In this document: positions 6,552 through 14,963 of the stretch, piece by piece
How the letters are laid out: each line of letters starts with the position of its first letter
How positions within the stretch are numbered: the first letter of the stretch is position 1
DNA from: Akkermansiaceae bacterium UBA2367
Lineage (GTDB): Bacteria > Verrucomicrobiota > Verrucomicrobiia > Verrucomicrobiales > DEV007
Assembly: GCA_002344525.1 (NCBI GenBank)
Contig: DDTJ01000095.1
Coordinates: forward strand, 1 to 64,000
DNA: 64,000 nt
Reading direction: 5' to 3'
Notes under the pieces: generated by a model
Database searches by the model: none
Seen by the model: only the letters and a program-made list of their open reading frames with translations
Told to the model about the DNA's origin: nothing
Position numbers and translations under genes: made by a program

Positions 6552-8114
6552 ATGGTCATGCGAATCCTCACATTCCTTCATCTTGCACTGCTTGCCTCCA
6601 CCGTCACCAGCTTCGGCGATGACGCACAGCGAACTCCCAACCGATGGGAGGATTCTCCGATCTGCCTGGGCGCGAACGACCTGTCGATCGCGACGGGCAG
6701 CCCTTCGCTGGTGCTGATGTCGAGCGGCTCCACGCACATTCCGGTGTGGTCCTTGTCCGGTGGCACGACCGGGCAGTCCGTCGTCGGCCTCGTGTCCGGC
6801 CTCCCCGGCGAGTGCGCCGCCGTGAAGGTCGAAATCGTCGTCACCACGACGGACGAGGAGACGAGTCCAGACCATGAGGATGTCTACCGGGTCCACCTGT
6901 CGCAGGTGGTGAAGGATGCGGCCTTCACGGACCGGAACGCCACGGGCACGCCTGTGCGAACCGCGCTTCCCGTCTCGCCGCTGCACTCCCGCACCATCGT
7001 CCTGGAGTCCTGCTACCAGGTGGACCCGTCCGCGCCGCTGGTGGTGCGCGTCCAGCGGGAGCCCTCCGATCCCGCCGACACGTTCACCCGTCCCACGGGT
7101 CTGGTGATGGTCAAGGTGACTCCCTTGGAAGCTCTCTCGGAACCGCACGTCGTGCAGGATGTGCCCGGCTACAATTCGTGGCCGATGATCCAGGCGCTCG
7201 GGGAAAAACTGGTCTGCGTCTATAGCCGGGGCTCGGGGCACACGATCCATGAGCACTCCCGCGCCGTCTACGCGCGCACCTCCACGGACGGCGGAAAAAC
7301 ATGGACGGACGAAACAGTGGTCGCCGATACGGACGGCTATGGCGAGGTCGAAGTGGGCAAGGGGCTGGACTCCGACGGGGCGATGCTCCTCTGGGTGCGC
7401 CGGGTCGGAAAAGAGTGGTTCCAAGATCTCTATCGCACCACGGATGGCGTCACCTTCACGCTTGTGACAGCGACGCAGTTCCCTGTCCGTCCGATGCAGA
7501 TCACCGATGTCTTCGCGGTGCCCGCGGTCGGTCTCATGGCCCTGTGGTTCGCCGGAGACTATGGAGATAAGCCGACAAACGCCTGGGGTACTGTGACCAG
7601 TAGCGATAACGGCACCACCTGGGTGCAGACGCCCATCGAGTCCGGGCTGACCAAAGCGCAGTGGCCCACCGAACCCTCCGCCGTCTATCTCGGCGATGGC
7701 AGGATTCTCGCGATCGGACGGATCGAAACGGGTGGCACTCAATTCCAGTTGGTCTCGACGGATTACGGCAAGACGTGGGCGCGTGCGCAAACCAACATCG
7801 GCGATGTCCATGCCTCCACCCCGAGCCTGATCCTCGACGCCGAAACCGGATTGCTGAGCAACTATTACTACCATCGCGGCGCCGGGGTGCTGCGGCGGCG
7901 CGTCGTCGATCCCGAGCGCGTCTTCAGCCATCCGCTCCGCTGGCCGGCGTCCGAGCCCGTCGCCACGGGCAGCCGGATCACGTTTGACGCGGGCAACGCG
8001 AACGCCACCGTGATCGGGGACAAGCACTATGTCGCTTTCTACTCCGGCAAGGCTCCCGACACGGGCGTCTTCGTATCCGTGCTCCCGGCTCCGGCAAAAA
8101 GCGGCGGCGAGTGA
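6552..8114 (+). CDS. Secreted sialidase-like (BNR/Asp-box) protein
   Basis: 520 residues with an N-terminal signal peptide (ILTFLHLALLASTVTSFG). Three Asp boxes (S-x-D-x-G-x-T-W): STDGGKTW near residue 243, SSDNGTTW near 349 and STDYGKTW near 402. These indicate a six-bladed sialidase-type beta propeller. The N-terminal 180 residues are probably a separate beta-sandwich domain. I did not identify a complete Arg triad, so a glycosidase role on sialylated glycans is only possible; many such proteins are binding proteins. ATG at 6558 is an alternative start. The histidine kinase follows 54 bp downstream in the same direction. Confidence 0.75.
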   Translation: MVMRILTFLHLALLASTVTSFGDDAQRTPNRWEDSPICLGANDLSIATGSPSLVLMSSGSTHIPVWSLSGGTTGQSVVGLVSGLPGECAAVKVEIVVTTTDEETSPDHEDVYRVHLSQVVKDAAFTDRNATGTPVRTALPVSPLHSRTIVLESCYQVDPSAPLVVRVQREPSDPADTFTRPTGLVMVKVTPLEALSEPHVVQDVPGYNSWPMIQALGEKLVCVYSRGSGHTIHEHSRAVYARTSTDGGKTWTDETVVADTDGYGEVEVGKGLDSDGAMLLWVRRVGKEWFQDLYRTTDGVTFTLVTATQFPVRPMQITDVFAVPAVGLMALWFAGDYGDKPTNAWGTVTSSDNGTTWVQTPIESGLTKAQWPTEPSAVYLGDGRILAIGRIETGGTQFQLVSTDYGKTWARAQTNIGDVHASTPSLILDAETGLLSNYYYHRGAGVLRRRVVDPERVFSHPLRWPASEPVATGSRITFDAGNANATVIGDKHYVAFYSGKAPDTGVFVSVLPAPAKSGGE

Positions 8115-8168
8115 TGGTGCCGACAAAGCCGTTGCCGAGTTTTGGGGGCAAAGGCTAAACTGCTGCCC

Positions 8169-10232
8169 ATGTCTCCCCCGCGTCTCCAGTCCGTCCTGTC
8201 GAGCCGGTCGCTTTTCCGGCTCCTGCTGATAGCGGGCGCGCTGGGGTGCGCTTGCCCTGTCGGAGCCGGGGAGACCATCCGCACGGCCTTGTCCTTGCGG
8301 TCCTTGTCGCCCGAAGACGCGGCGAAGCAACTCCCGGTGGAACTCCGTGGTACCGTGGTCTTCATCGAGGGGCCGGACGCGTCCATCGTCATCCAGGACG
8401 ACACGGCGGGAACGTATTTTCTCGGTCAAAACGAGCACTCCCTTCGTCCCGGTGACGAGGTGGTGGTGACCGGCGTGACCACTCCCGGCACCTTCCTGCC
8501 GGGGATCGGCGGGGCGAGCTATGAAAAGCTGGGGCATCGCGGACTGCCGCCGGGCATTCCGGCGACCTATGCGGATTTCGCCTCGGGTCGCCATTACTTC
8601 CAGCGTGTCGTGGTGGAGGGCATCGTGCACGAGGTCAAACCTTCCGCAGACGGCGGGCGTGCGGTGCTGTCGCTGGCGATGGAGCAGGATTTTCTGGAGG
8701 TCCGGATCTGCGCTCCGCTGCATGACCAGCATCTGCTGGTGGACAGCCGGGTGCGGCTCGAGTGCTTGGCTTCGGGAGGCGTCAACCAACGCCGCCAGCT
8801 CGTGCAGCCTATCGCGTGGATGCATGATTGGAGCGGGCTGCACGTGGTCGATGCGGCCCCGCCGCTGGACGAGGTGCCCTTGATTCCGGGCAGCCGCCTT
8901 CTGGCATTCGAGGCGATGGGGCGGGGTGGCCACCGGGTGCGTGTGGCGGGCGAGGTGCTCGCCGCTTTTCCCGACGGGGATGTGTTCCTCCGCGACGACT
9001 CCGCCGCGCTGCATGTGCAGCTTTCCCAAGCACTGCCCCTGAGTCCCGGCACGAAAATCGAGGCGGTGGGCTTTCCAAAAATGCAGCGCTTCAGCGCCTC
9101 CTTGGTGGGAGCCAGCATCGTGAAGCAGGAAGCCGCGACCCCGCCGCAAGCGGTGGAGGTGGGTTTTTCCGAATTGCTGAGCGGTGGTTTCGACCACGAG
9201 CTGGTCACGGTCGCAGCGGAACTCTCCGGTCATTTCCAGGAGGAGAACGGTCAGGTGCTGGTGCTGCAAGAGGCGGGCTGGACCCTGCGAGTCCAAGCGC
9301 CGCCGTTGGACCAGATGTTGCCGCGTGGAGCCAGGGTGAGCGTTACCGGCATCTGCCGGGTCGAGTCGAACACCTCGTCCGGCGTCACCTCGACGCCGCG
9401 CACGGTGAGCCTGCGCAGCCGCACGGCCGATGACGTGAGATTGCTCAGCACCCCCTCGTGGTGGTCGGCCCGGCGACTGGCTCTCGCCGTGGGAGTGCTG
9501 TTGCTGCTGGTCGCCGCCGCCGGATTGTGGATCGTCGCGCTGCGCCTGCAAGTGCGTCGGCAGACGCGGGCCTTGCGGCGACAAATCGAACACGAAGCCG
9601 CCTTGGAGGAACGCCAGCGCATCGCCCGGGAATTTCACGACACGCTGGAGCAGGGGCTGACAGGGTTGGCCCTGCGACTGGAGACGGTGCAGGCGCGTGG
9701 CACGGATGAGAAAAGCGGCCAACTGCTGCGGGCCTCCCGAGGCCTGGTCTCACAAATCCACGAGGAAACCCGCAGTCTCGTGTCGTCGCTGCGACGCTCG
9801 TCCCGCGACGGACTGAACCTCGTGGACGAACTGAAACAAATCGTGGCGGAATATCCCGCCGGAGCCGGACCCGCGCTGGAATGGCAGGCCGAGAGGGCAT
9901 TGCCGGACCTGCCGTCCCATTCCGTGCATCATCTCAAAATGATCGCCAAGGAAGCCGTGACCAATGCGATCAAACACGCCGGAGCCACGCGCATCCGCAT
10001 GACACTGGGGATGAAAGAAGACCATCTGCGTCTATGCATCGCCGACGATGGATGCGGTTTTGATCCATCAGCAAAGCGCGAGGGGCAAAGCGGGCAGTTC
10101 GGCTGCATCGGCATCGAGGAGCGCTGTGAAAAACTGGATGGCAGCGCACGTTGGAGATCCGGGTCCGGCGGCACCACTCTGGAGGTTCTCGTGCCTGCGG
10201 CATCCGTCTCCGCCAACGCCCATCCCGCCTGA
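8169..10232 (+). CDS. NarL-family sensor histidine kinase with large periplasmic region
   Basis: 687 residues. An N-terminal signal/anchor (SLFRLLLIAGALGCACPVGA) precedes about 400 residues of beta-rich periplasmic sequence made of repeated OB-fold-like units (VELRGTVVFI...LRPGDEVVVTG; ARVSVTGICRV). A membrane helix near residue 445 (LALAVGVLLLLVAAAGLWIV) leads to a HisKA_3 domain with EERQRIAREFHDTLEQGL, where the His is phosphorylated, and an HATPase domain (EAVTNAIKHAG, DDGCGFDP). The ATG at 8169 places the signal sequence at the N-terminus. It is paired with the regulator 16 bp downstream. Confidence 0.9.
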   Translation: MSPPRLQSVLSSRSLFRLLLIAGALGCACPVGAGETIRTALSLRSLSPEDAAKQLPVELRGTVVFIEGPDASIVIQDDTAGTYFLGQNEHSLRPGDEVVVTGVTTPGTFLPGIGGASYEKLGHRGLPPGIPATYADFASGRHYFQRVVVEGIVHEVKPSADGGRAVLSLAMEQDFLEVRICAPLHDQHLLVDSRVRLECLASGGVNQRRQLVQPIAWMHDWSGLHVVDAAPPLDEVPLIPGSRLLAFEAMGRGGHRVRVAGEVLAAFPDGDVFLRDDSAALHVQLSQALPLSPGTKIEAVGFPKMQRFSASLVGASIVKQEAATPPQAVEVGFSELLSGGFDHELVTVAAELSGHFQEENGQVLVLQEAGWTLRVQAPPLDQMLPRGARVSVTGICRVESNTSSGVTSTPRTVSLRSRTADDVRLLSTPSWWSARRLALAVGVLLLLVAAAGLWIVALRLQVRRQTRALRRQIEHEAALEERQRIAREFHDTLEQGLTGLALRLETVQARGTDEKSGQLLRASRGLVSQIHEETRSLVSSLRRSSRDGLNLVDELKQIVAEYPAGAGPALEWQAERALPDLPSHSVHHLKMIAKEAVTNAIKHAGATRIRMTLGMKEDHLRLCIADDGCGFDPSAKREGQSGQFGCIGIEERCEKLDGSARWRSGSGGTTLEVLVPAASVSANAHPA

Positions 10233-10248
10233 ATCCGGGCCTCTTGAC

Positions 10249-10872
10249 ATGGCAACTCCTCTGACCCTTCTCATTGTCGACGATCATTTTGTCGTGCGCA
10301 GCGGCCTGGCGACCGCCTTGGAAATCGAGGACGACATCGCCATCGTCGGCGACGTGAGACGCGGCGACCTGGTGCTGGATGCCTATGAACGCCTGCGTCC
10401 CGACATCGTGCTGATGGACCTGCAACTGCCCGGACTCGGCGGTGTCGCCGCCACGGAAATCCTCTGCGAGCGGCATCCGGAGGCCAGGGTTCTGGTCTAT
10501 TCGACCTTCATTCACGACGACGAAGTGCAGGCGGCCCTCGATGCCGGGGCGATGGGCTACGTGCAAAAATCCTCCTCCCGCGAGGAGTTGCTGACAGCCC
10601 TGCGACAAGTGGGGGCCGGGCGATCGCATCTCCCCCGCGACCTGGCCTTGCGACTGGCCCATCAACGCTTGTGCGCCTCGATCACCCCGCGGGAGCGGGA
10701 GGTACTGGAGCAGATCGCCAAAGGCCAGGCCAACAAGCAGATCGCCGCCAACATCGGCATTTCCGAAGAAACGGTGAAACGTCACGTCCGGCACATTCTG
10801 GAGAAACTCGGCGTCAACGACAGAGCTCAAGCCACTGCCGAAGCCATCCGCCGGGGGATCATCAAGGTATGA
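10249..10872 (+). CDS. NarL/FixJ-type response regulator
   Basis: 207 residues. The receiver domain has D11/D12 (IVDDH), phospho-acceptor D57 (VLMDLQLPG) and a KSSSREEL segment. The C-terminal LuxR helix-turn-helix reads ITPREREVLEQIAKGQANKQ then IAANIGISEETVKRHVRHIL. The ATG at 10249 matches the start of the receiver domain; the longer upstream frame overlaps the kinase. It should be phosphorylated by the upstream kinase and bind DNA. The targets are unknown, but the sialidase-like gene upstream is a natural candidate. Confidence 0.93.
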   Translation: MATPLTLLIVDDHFVVRSGLATALEIEDDIAIVGDVRRGDLVLDAYERLRPDIVLMDLQLPGLGGVAATEILCERHPEARVLVYSTFIHDDEVQAALDAGAMGYVQKSSSREELLTALRQVGAGRSHLPRDLALRLAHQRLCASITPREREVLEQIAKGQANKQIAANIGISEETVKRHVRHILEKLGVNDRAQATAEAIRRGIIKV

Positions 10873-10957
10873 ACTTGCCAATCTTCACTCCGCCACTTCC
10901 GCCGACTCCAGCATCACCTCCACCCTCGGGGATTACCTGCCCCTGAAAGCTCGGGCT

Positions 10958-11824
10958 TCACCGATGCTCCGGGAAATCCTCGCGGTAGCGCGTCAGCAGG
11001 GCATCGACCTGGTTGGGCAGAAGGTAGATGACCCCGCGAACCTGTTTGGTTTCGCCGGGCTGGAGACCGGCGATGCGGAAGTCGCTGTGCAGGCAGCGCG
11101 CGACGCCTTGGAACAGTTCCTGATAGGGTTCCCAAGCGGTGGCGAACAGGTGCGTTTCGCCCTTGCTGAAGCAGCCGATCAGGCCGTTGGAGGGCACCAC
11201 CGGACTCAAGGGGCGCGGATTGACGTCGGTGCGCGGCACATGCGCGGGACACCAGACTTGGCCGGGGGTGTAGCGCGCCTCCTTGGCCCATGGCGAGAAG
11301 GGCATCCGCGTGAGCTGGCCATCGACGAAGACGAAGCATTGGGGCAGGTAGTCGTCGAGATCGGCGTCCTTGCCGAAGACATCGGAGAAGCCCGTGAAGG
11401 CGGCGAGACGGACGCAGGGCTGCGCCCAATGGGCTTCGGACGCCTTGTCTGTGGGGTTGTGCAGGACGACGCGGAACCGCACATGGTCGGCCTGCGCCGT
11501 GATCTCGTGGCGGGCCTCCACCCCGTCGGCGAGCCGGTCCAGCAAGACGAGACGGCTGCCGTCCGGTGCTTGCTCCAGCAACTCGCTTTGATGGGGAATC
11601 TTGGTGTGCTCCACCCAATCGGCGTCGGTCGAATTCGCGCGGCAATAGGCTTCCATGTAGTGGATGCGGATCTCCTCTCCCGGCAGCCAAGGGGCATGGA
11701 TAACGAGCCAATTCTGATCCCGCCGGAGGCGCAAGGGCTCCTCGGCGGCGGCATGGTCCGCCCCCGCGAAAGGCAGGGAGAGGACGGCAAGGGCGATCAG
11801 AAGGGAGAAACCGTGTCGATTCAT
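10958..11824 (-). CDS. Secreted hypothetical protein
   Basis: 288 residues from the ATG at 11824, giving a clean signal peptide (GFSLLIALAVLSLPFAGADHA). The mature part is beta-rich (LRRDQNWLVIHAPWLPGEEI, VRFRVVLHNPTDKASEAHW, GETHLFATAWEPYQELF). The composition resembles carbohydrate-associated beta-sandwich proteins of PVC bacteria, but I do not recognise the family. It is convergent with the response regulator (85 bp between stops). Confidence 0.65.
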   Translation of the reverse strand: MNRHGFSLLIALAVLSLPFAGADHAAAEEPLRLRRDQNWLVIHAPWLPGEEIRIHYMEAYCRANSTDADWVEHTKIPHQSELLEQAPDGSRLVLLDRLADGVEARHEITAQADHVRFRVVLHNPTDKASEAHWAQPCVRLAAFTGFSDVFGKDADLDDYLPQCFVFVDGQLTRMPFSPWAKEARYTPGQVWCPAHVPRTDVNPRPLSPVVPSNGLIGCFSKGETHLFATAWEPYQELFQGVARCLHSDFRIAGLQPGETKQVRGVIYLLPNQVDALLTRYREDFPEHR

Positions 11825-11928
11825 GTTCTCGCTTGTATCACAGGGCGGCCTGACGGCGCCAGAAGAATTTTGCGACCATGCCCCGGGTTTCCTCCCGAGG
11901 TGGAGGAGAGGGATCAACGTGAGGTTTT

Positions 11929-12597
11929 CTAATCGGTGGCAGATAAATAAAGGGCCCCATAGCCGTACTGGCTGCCGGGATCTCCCTGAAAAGCGACATA
12001 ATCGGCACCTGATTGCTCAAGGATCAGAGGGAGGATTTCTGAGAACGTTCCCCCTTTCGACAGATTCAATCTTTTATCAAGCATTTCAGTGGAAACATGC
12101 CCCGTGCCCAACCATGTGAACCCGCATCTCTGCGACATGATGCCCCATATTCCTCCAAAGGAGTTGGCTTTCACTTCGTCGTCCGAGAAGACGAGGTCCC
12201 GGAATCGCGCCCAGCTCTTCGGGGCTTCTCCGCCTTTATTTCTCACCGAAATCACATAGAACGTTTCGGTCAGTTTGACTGTATCGAATTGAAATTTTCC
12301 ATCGGACATTCCGTTTAGGAACCCATCCAATGACATTCCTTCGAAATTCGCATCGTTTGAATCCCCGAAGAGGATGGGAATTCCCACTGCAATATCCATC
12401 GCAAATTTGATTCCACGATTTTGGCCGAATTTCACCACTCGATTGAGGTCGAAACCATTGGCCAAGACATGCTCCTGCAGTTTGGCGCGATCAACGGGCA
12501 AGCTTGGGTGGTTTTTGGGGGCTTCATCAGCCCCTCCCTTGGGCGGGAAGAGCAAAATGCTCCCAAAACAACAACTGAAGAACACGAGCTTTTTCAT
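11929..12597 (-). CDS. Secreted hypothetical protein
   Basis: 222 residues from the ATG at 12597, beginning MKKLVFFSCCFGSILLFPPK, a signal peptide with two Cys in its core. The mature part contains LNRVVKFGQNRGIKFAMDIA, DTVKLTETFYVISVRNKG and a C-terminal ADYVAFQGDPGSQYGYGALY. No family is recognised. The gene is noticeably more AT-rich than its neighbours, so it may be acquired. It is divergent from the Coa1-like gene (101 bp apart). Confidence 0.6.
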   Translation of the reverse strand: MKKLVFFSCCFGSILLFPPKGGADEAPKNHPSLPVDRAKLQEHVLANGFDLNRVVKFGQNRGIKFAMDIAVGIPILFGDSNDANFEGMSLDGFLNGMSDGKFQFDTVKLTETFYVISVRNKGGEAPKSWARFRDLVFSDDEVKANSFGGIWGIMSQRCGFTWLGTGHVSTEMLDKRLNLSKGGTFSEILPLILEQSGADYVAFQGDPGSQYGYGALYLSATD

Positions 12598-12698
12598 GAC
12601 CGGCTGTGTGGAGGATCGCCCGGTCCGGGCGGCGGGGTCAAGGATTTTCGGGCGGATCATCCGTGTGACAGGCGGCCCGTCCGGGTCCATCGTCCTCC

Positions 12699-13181
12699 AT
12701 GGACCCGCCCCATTCCGATCCAAAGCCTTCGTGCAAGCTGCAGCCCGTCATCATCGCCTACCTCGTCATCGCGGGAGGCATCACCGCCGCCCTGCTCCTG
12801 ATGTGGATCAGCTCCGCCATCAAAGGCAGTCCCGCCTACCAGGCCACGTTCGAGGCGCTACGGTCCCACCCGGAGGCGATCGCCGCCTTGGGCGAGCCTA
12901 TCGTCCCCGCCTTCATCACCACGGGGAGTGCGGGAGGCTCCTCCCATGCGAATCTGTCCATCCCGGTGAAAGGCCCCAAAGGAAGGGGGCGCGTCTATGT
13001 GCAGGCAATTCAGGAAGAGGGCAGCGCCGAATGGACCTACTTTCAATGGGACTTGGTCCTCCCGGGCCGCGAGGACCGCATCCCCCTCGGCCCCACTGTC
13101 TCCTACTTGGAATGGTCGGAAAAACGGTTTCCATCCAAGCCCGCGTCCCCCGAGCCCGCCCCCTCCGGCAATACGCCCTGA
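12699..13181 (+). CDS. Coa1-like membrane-anchored protein
   Basis: 160 residues. One membrane helix (about residues 17-36, VIIAYLVIAGGITAALLLMW) is followed by YQATFEALRSHPEAIAALGE and SSHANLSIPVKGPKGRGRVY. This helix plus PxVxxxLGxPI-like beta module is the signature I know from cytochrome-oxidase-complex assembly protein 1 (Coa1) family proteins in bacteria and mitochondria. The C-terminus is Pro-rich. No oxidase genes are adjacent, so a role in oxidase assembly is not supported by context. Confidence 0.55.
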   Translation: MDPPHSDPKPSCKLQPVIIAYLVIAGGITAALLLMWISSAIKGSPAYQATFEALRSHPEAIAALGEPIVPAFITTGSAGGSSHANLSIPVKGPKGRGRVYVQAIQEEGSAEWTYFQWDLVLPGREDRIPLGPTVSYLEWSEKRFPSKPASPEPAPSGNTP

Positions 13182-13282
13182 GCGCCCTCCACCGCATGGG
13201 ATCGGCGGCGCGAAAGCAAGGCGCGTGGCGAAGAAACCCGTTGCGCGGCGGGGGATCGCGGTTTGAGTAGCGTTTTTTACCC

Positions 13283-14242
13283 ATGGGGACTCGAGCTGTA
13301 TTGATGTTCGCCGGCCAAGGCGCCCAAACCGTCGGGATGGGACGGGATCTCGCGGAGCGTTTCGACGCGGCCCGCGACCTCTTCGCCCGCGCCGACGCGC
13401 AGCTTGGCTACGCGTTGACGGAGAAGATGTTCGACGGCCCGGCGGCGGAGTTGACGCGCACCTCGGTGTGCCAGCCGGCGCTCTATGTCCACGGCCTCGT
13501 CTGCTTGGAATTGCTCAAGGAACACGTCCCCGATCTCGAGATCGCGGGTTGCGCGGGCCTTTCCCTCGGCGAATTCACGGCCCATGCGGCGGCGGGTACC
13601 TTCTCCTTCGAGACGGGCCTCGACCTCGTCGCGAAGCGCGGGGCCTTCATGGAGGAGGCGACCTCGGCGACGGAGGGTTCGATGGCGGCGCTGATCGGCG
13701 GGGAGGAGACGGACATCCGCGCTCTCGCGGCGAAGTGCGACGTCGATGTGGCGAATCTCAATGCACCCGGCCAGATCGTGGTCTCGGGGAGGAAGGCGGG
13801 CATCGCCCAGGTCGTGGCGGAAGCCCAGGACCACGGGGTGCGCATCGCGCAGGAGCTAGACGTGGCCGGGGCCTACCACTCCCGGCTGATGATGCCGGCG
13901 CAGGAGAAGCTCGCGGAGGTGCTGCGCGGCGTCCCCTTCCGCAATCCCCGCGTGCCGGTGGTCTGCAACGTGGAGGCCGTCGAGGTCTCCGAGCCGGACG
14001 AGATCCGGCGCACCTTGGAGGCGCAGGTGAGCGGCTCGGTGCGGTGGAGCGAATGCGTGCGGCATTTCCTCGACCGGGGCGAGACCCTTTTCATCGAGCT
14101 CGGCCCCGGTCGTATCCTCGCCGGGCTGATGCGCCGCATCGATCGTGGCGCGACGGCGCTGAGCTTTTCCGACGTGGAGGGTTTCGAGAAGACCCTCGCG
14201 GAGCTGGGCCTTCACTTCGACGCGGTTCCGGCCGGACGATAG
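13283..14242 (+). CDS. fabD: Malonyl-CoA:ACP transacylase
   Basis: 319 residues, full length for FabD. The GQGAQ motif is at residues 11-15, the nucleophile S94 lies in GLSLGE, the catalytic H199 in GAYHSRLM, and the C-terminal FIELGPGRILAGL is present. It loads malonyl groups from CoA onto acyl carrier protein in fatty-acid synthesis. No other fab genes are next to it. Its last 31 bp overlap the convergent SanA-like gene. Confidence 0.95.
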   Translation: MGTRAVLMFAGQGAQTVGMGRDLAERFDAARDLFARADAQLGYALTEKMFDGPAAELTRTSVCQPALYVHGLVCLELLKEHVPDLEIAGCAGLSLGEFTAHAAAGTFSFETGLDLVAKRGAFMEEATSATEGSMAALIGGEETDIRALAAKCDVDVANLNAPGQIVVSGRKAGIAQVVAEAQDHGVRIAQELDVAGAYHSRLMMPAQEKLAEVLRGVPFRNPRVPVVCNVEAVEVSEPDEIRRTLEAQVSGSVRWSECVRHFLDRGETLFIELGPGRILAGLMRRIDRGATALSFSDVEGFEKTLAELGLHFDAVPAGR

Positions 14243-14883
14243 GCGAGGGCCTTTCCATGCTCCGGGGAGGGAAGGAGGACGTAGAGGTCGAGCACGGCCT
14301 TGACCCGCGCGAGATACTCCCGCCAGCGCACCTTGCGCGAATCGCCGTAGCCGACTGCCTCGCTGCGCAGGGCGATGGCGTCGAGGCCGCAGCGGGCGGC
14401 GATGAAGAGGGCGCGGTTCACATGGAAGTCGTCGGAGACGATGGTGACGCGGTCGAAGCCGAAGACCTCCTTCACCCGCACCATGGAGTCGAGCGTGCGG
14501 GCGCCGCGATCGTCGGCGAGGATCGCGGCGCCGGGCACGCCGAGTTCGCGCAGCTTCGCCGCCATGTCCCGGGTCTCGTCGTAGTATTCGGAGTCGCGGT
14601 GCCCGCTGACGAGGAGGCGCTCGACCTTGCCTTCGTGGAACAAGGCCGCGGCGGCGGCCATGCGGTTCTCGAAATGGCGGTTCGGGGTGTCAGGTCCGGT
14701 CTTTTTCGACGTCCCCAGAACGACTCCGATCTCCCTTGTCTCGATCTCCGACACCAAGTCGCGGACGCGCTCCCTCGTCGAAAGCACAATCCAGAGGTTG
14801 CATCCGGCGACGAAGGCGACGAGAAGCAGGGCGGGGAGGACCGCCGTCCAGAAAAGGATGGAGCGCCAGCGTTTGCGGGCCAT
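14212..14883 (-). CDS. DUF218 (SanA/YdcF-like) inner-membrane protein
   Basis: 223 residues. N-terminal membrane helix (residues 9-32, ILFWTAVLPALLLVAFVAG), then the DUF218 core: IGVVLGTSKKTG, NRMAAAAALFHEGKVERLLV then SGH, ADDRGARTLDSMVRV, TIVSDDFHVNRALF. This matches SanA-type proteins, which are implicated in envelope permeability in Enterobacteria; the enzymatic activity is undefined. Convergent with fabD, overlapping 31 bp; divergent from the ABC transporter. Confidence 0.85.
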   Translation of the reverse strand: MARKRWRSILFWTAVLPALLLVAFVAGCNLWIVLSTRERVRDLVSEIETREIGVVLGTSKKTGPDTPNRHFENRMAAAAALFHEGKVERLLVSGHRDSEYYDETRDMAAKLRELGVPGAAILADDRGARTLDSMVRVKEVFGFDRVTIVSDDFHVNRALFIAARCGLDAIALRSEAVGYGDSRKVRWREYLARVKAVLDLYVLLPSPEHGKALAYRPAGTASK

Positions 14884-14963
14884 GGTGGGTGGATGCGACC
14901 GGGGGACGCCGGTATGTTCAGTATTTCCGAAATTTCCGACCTTTCAAATCGTTTGATCGCCGC

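Noticed and set aside
6480..9722. A 1080-codon open frame on the minus strand opposite the sialidase-like and kinase genes
   Set aside because: Its translation is Arg/His/Gly-rich with no domain pattern, whereas the plus strand carries clear Asp boxes and HisKA_3 motifs. It is an antisense shadow common in GC-rich DNA.
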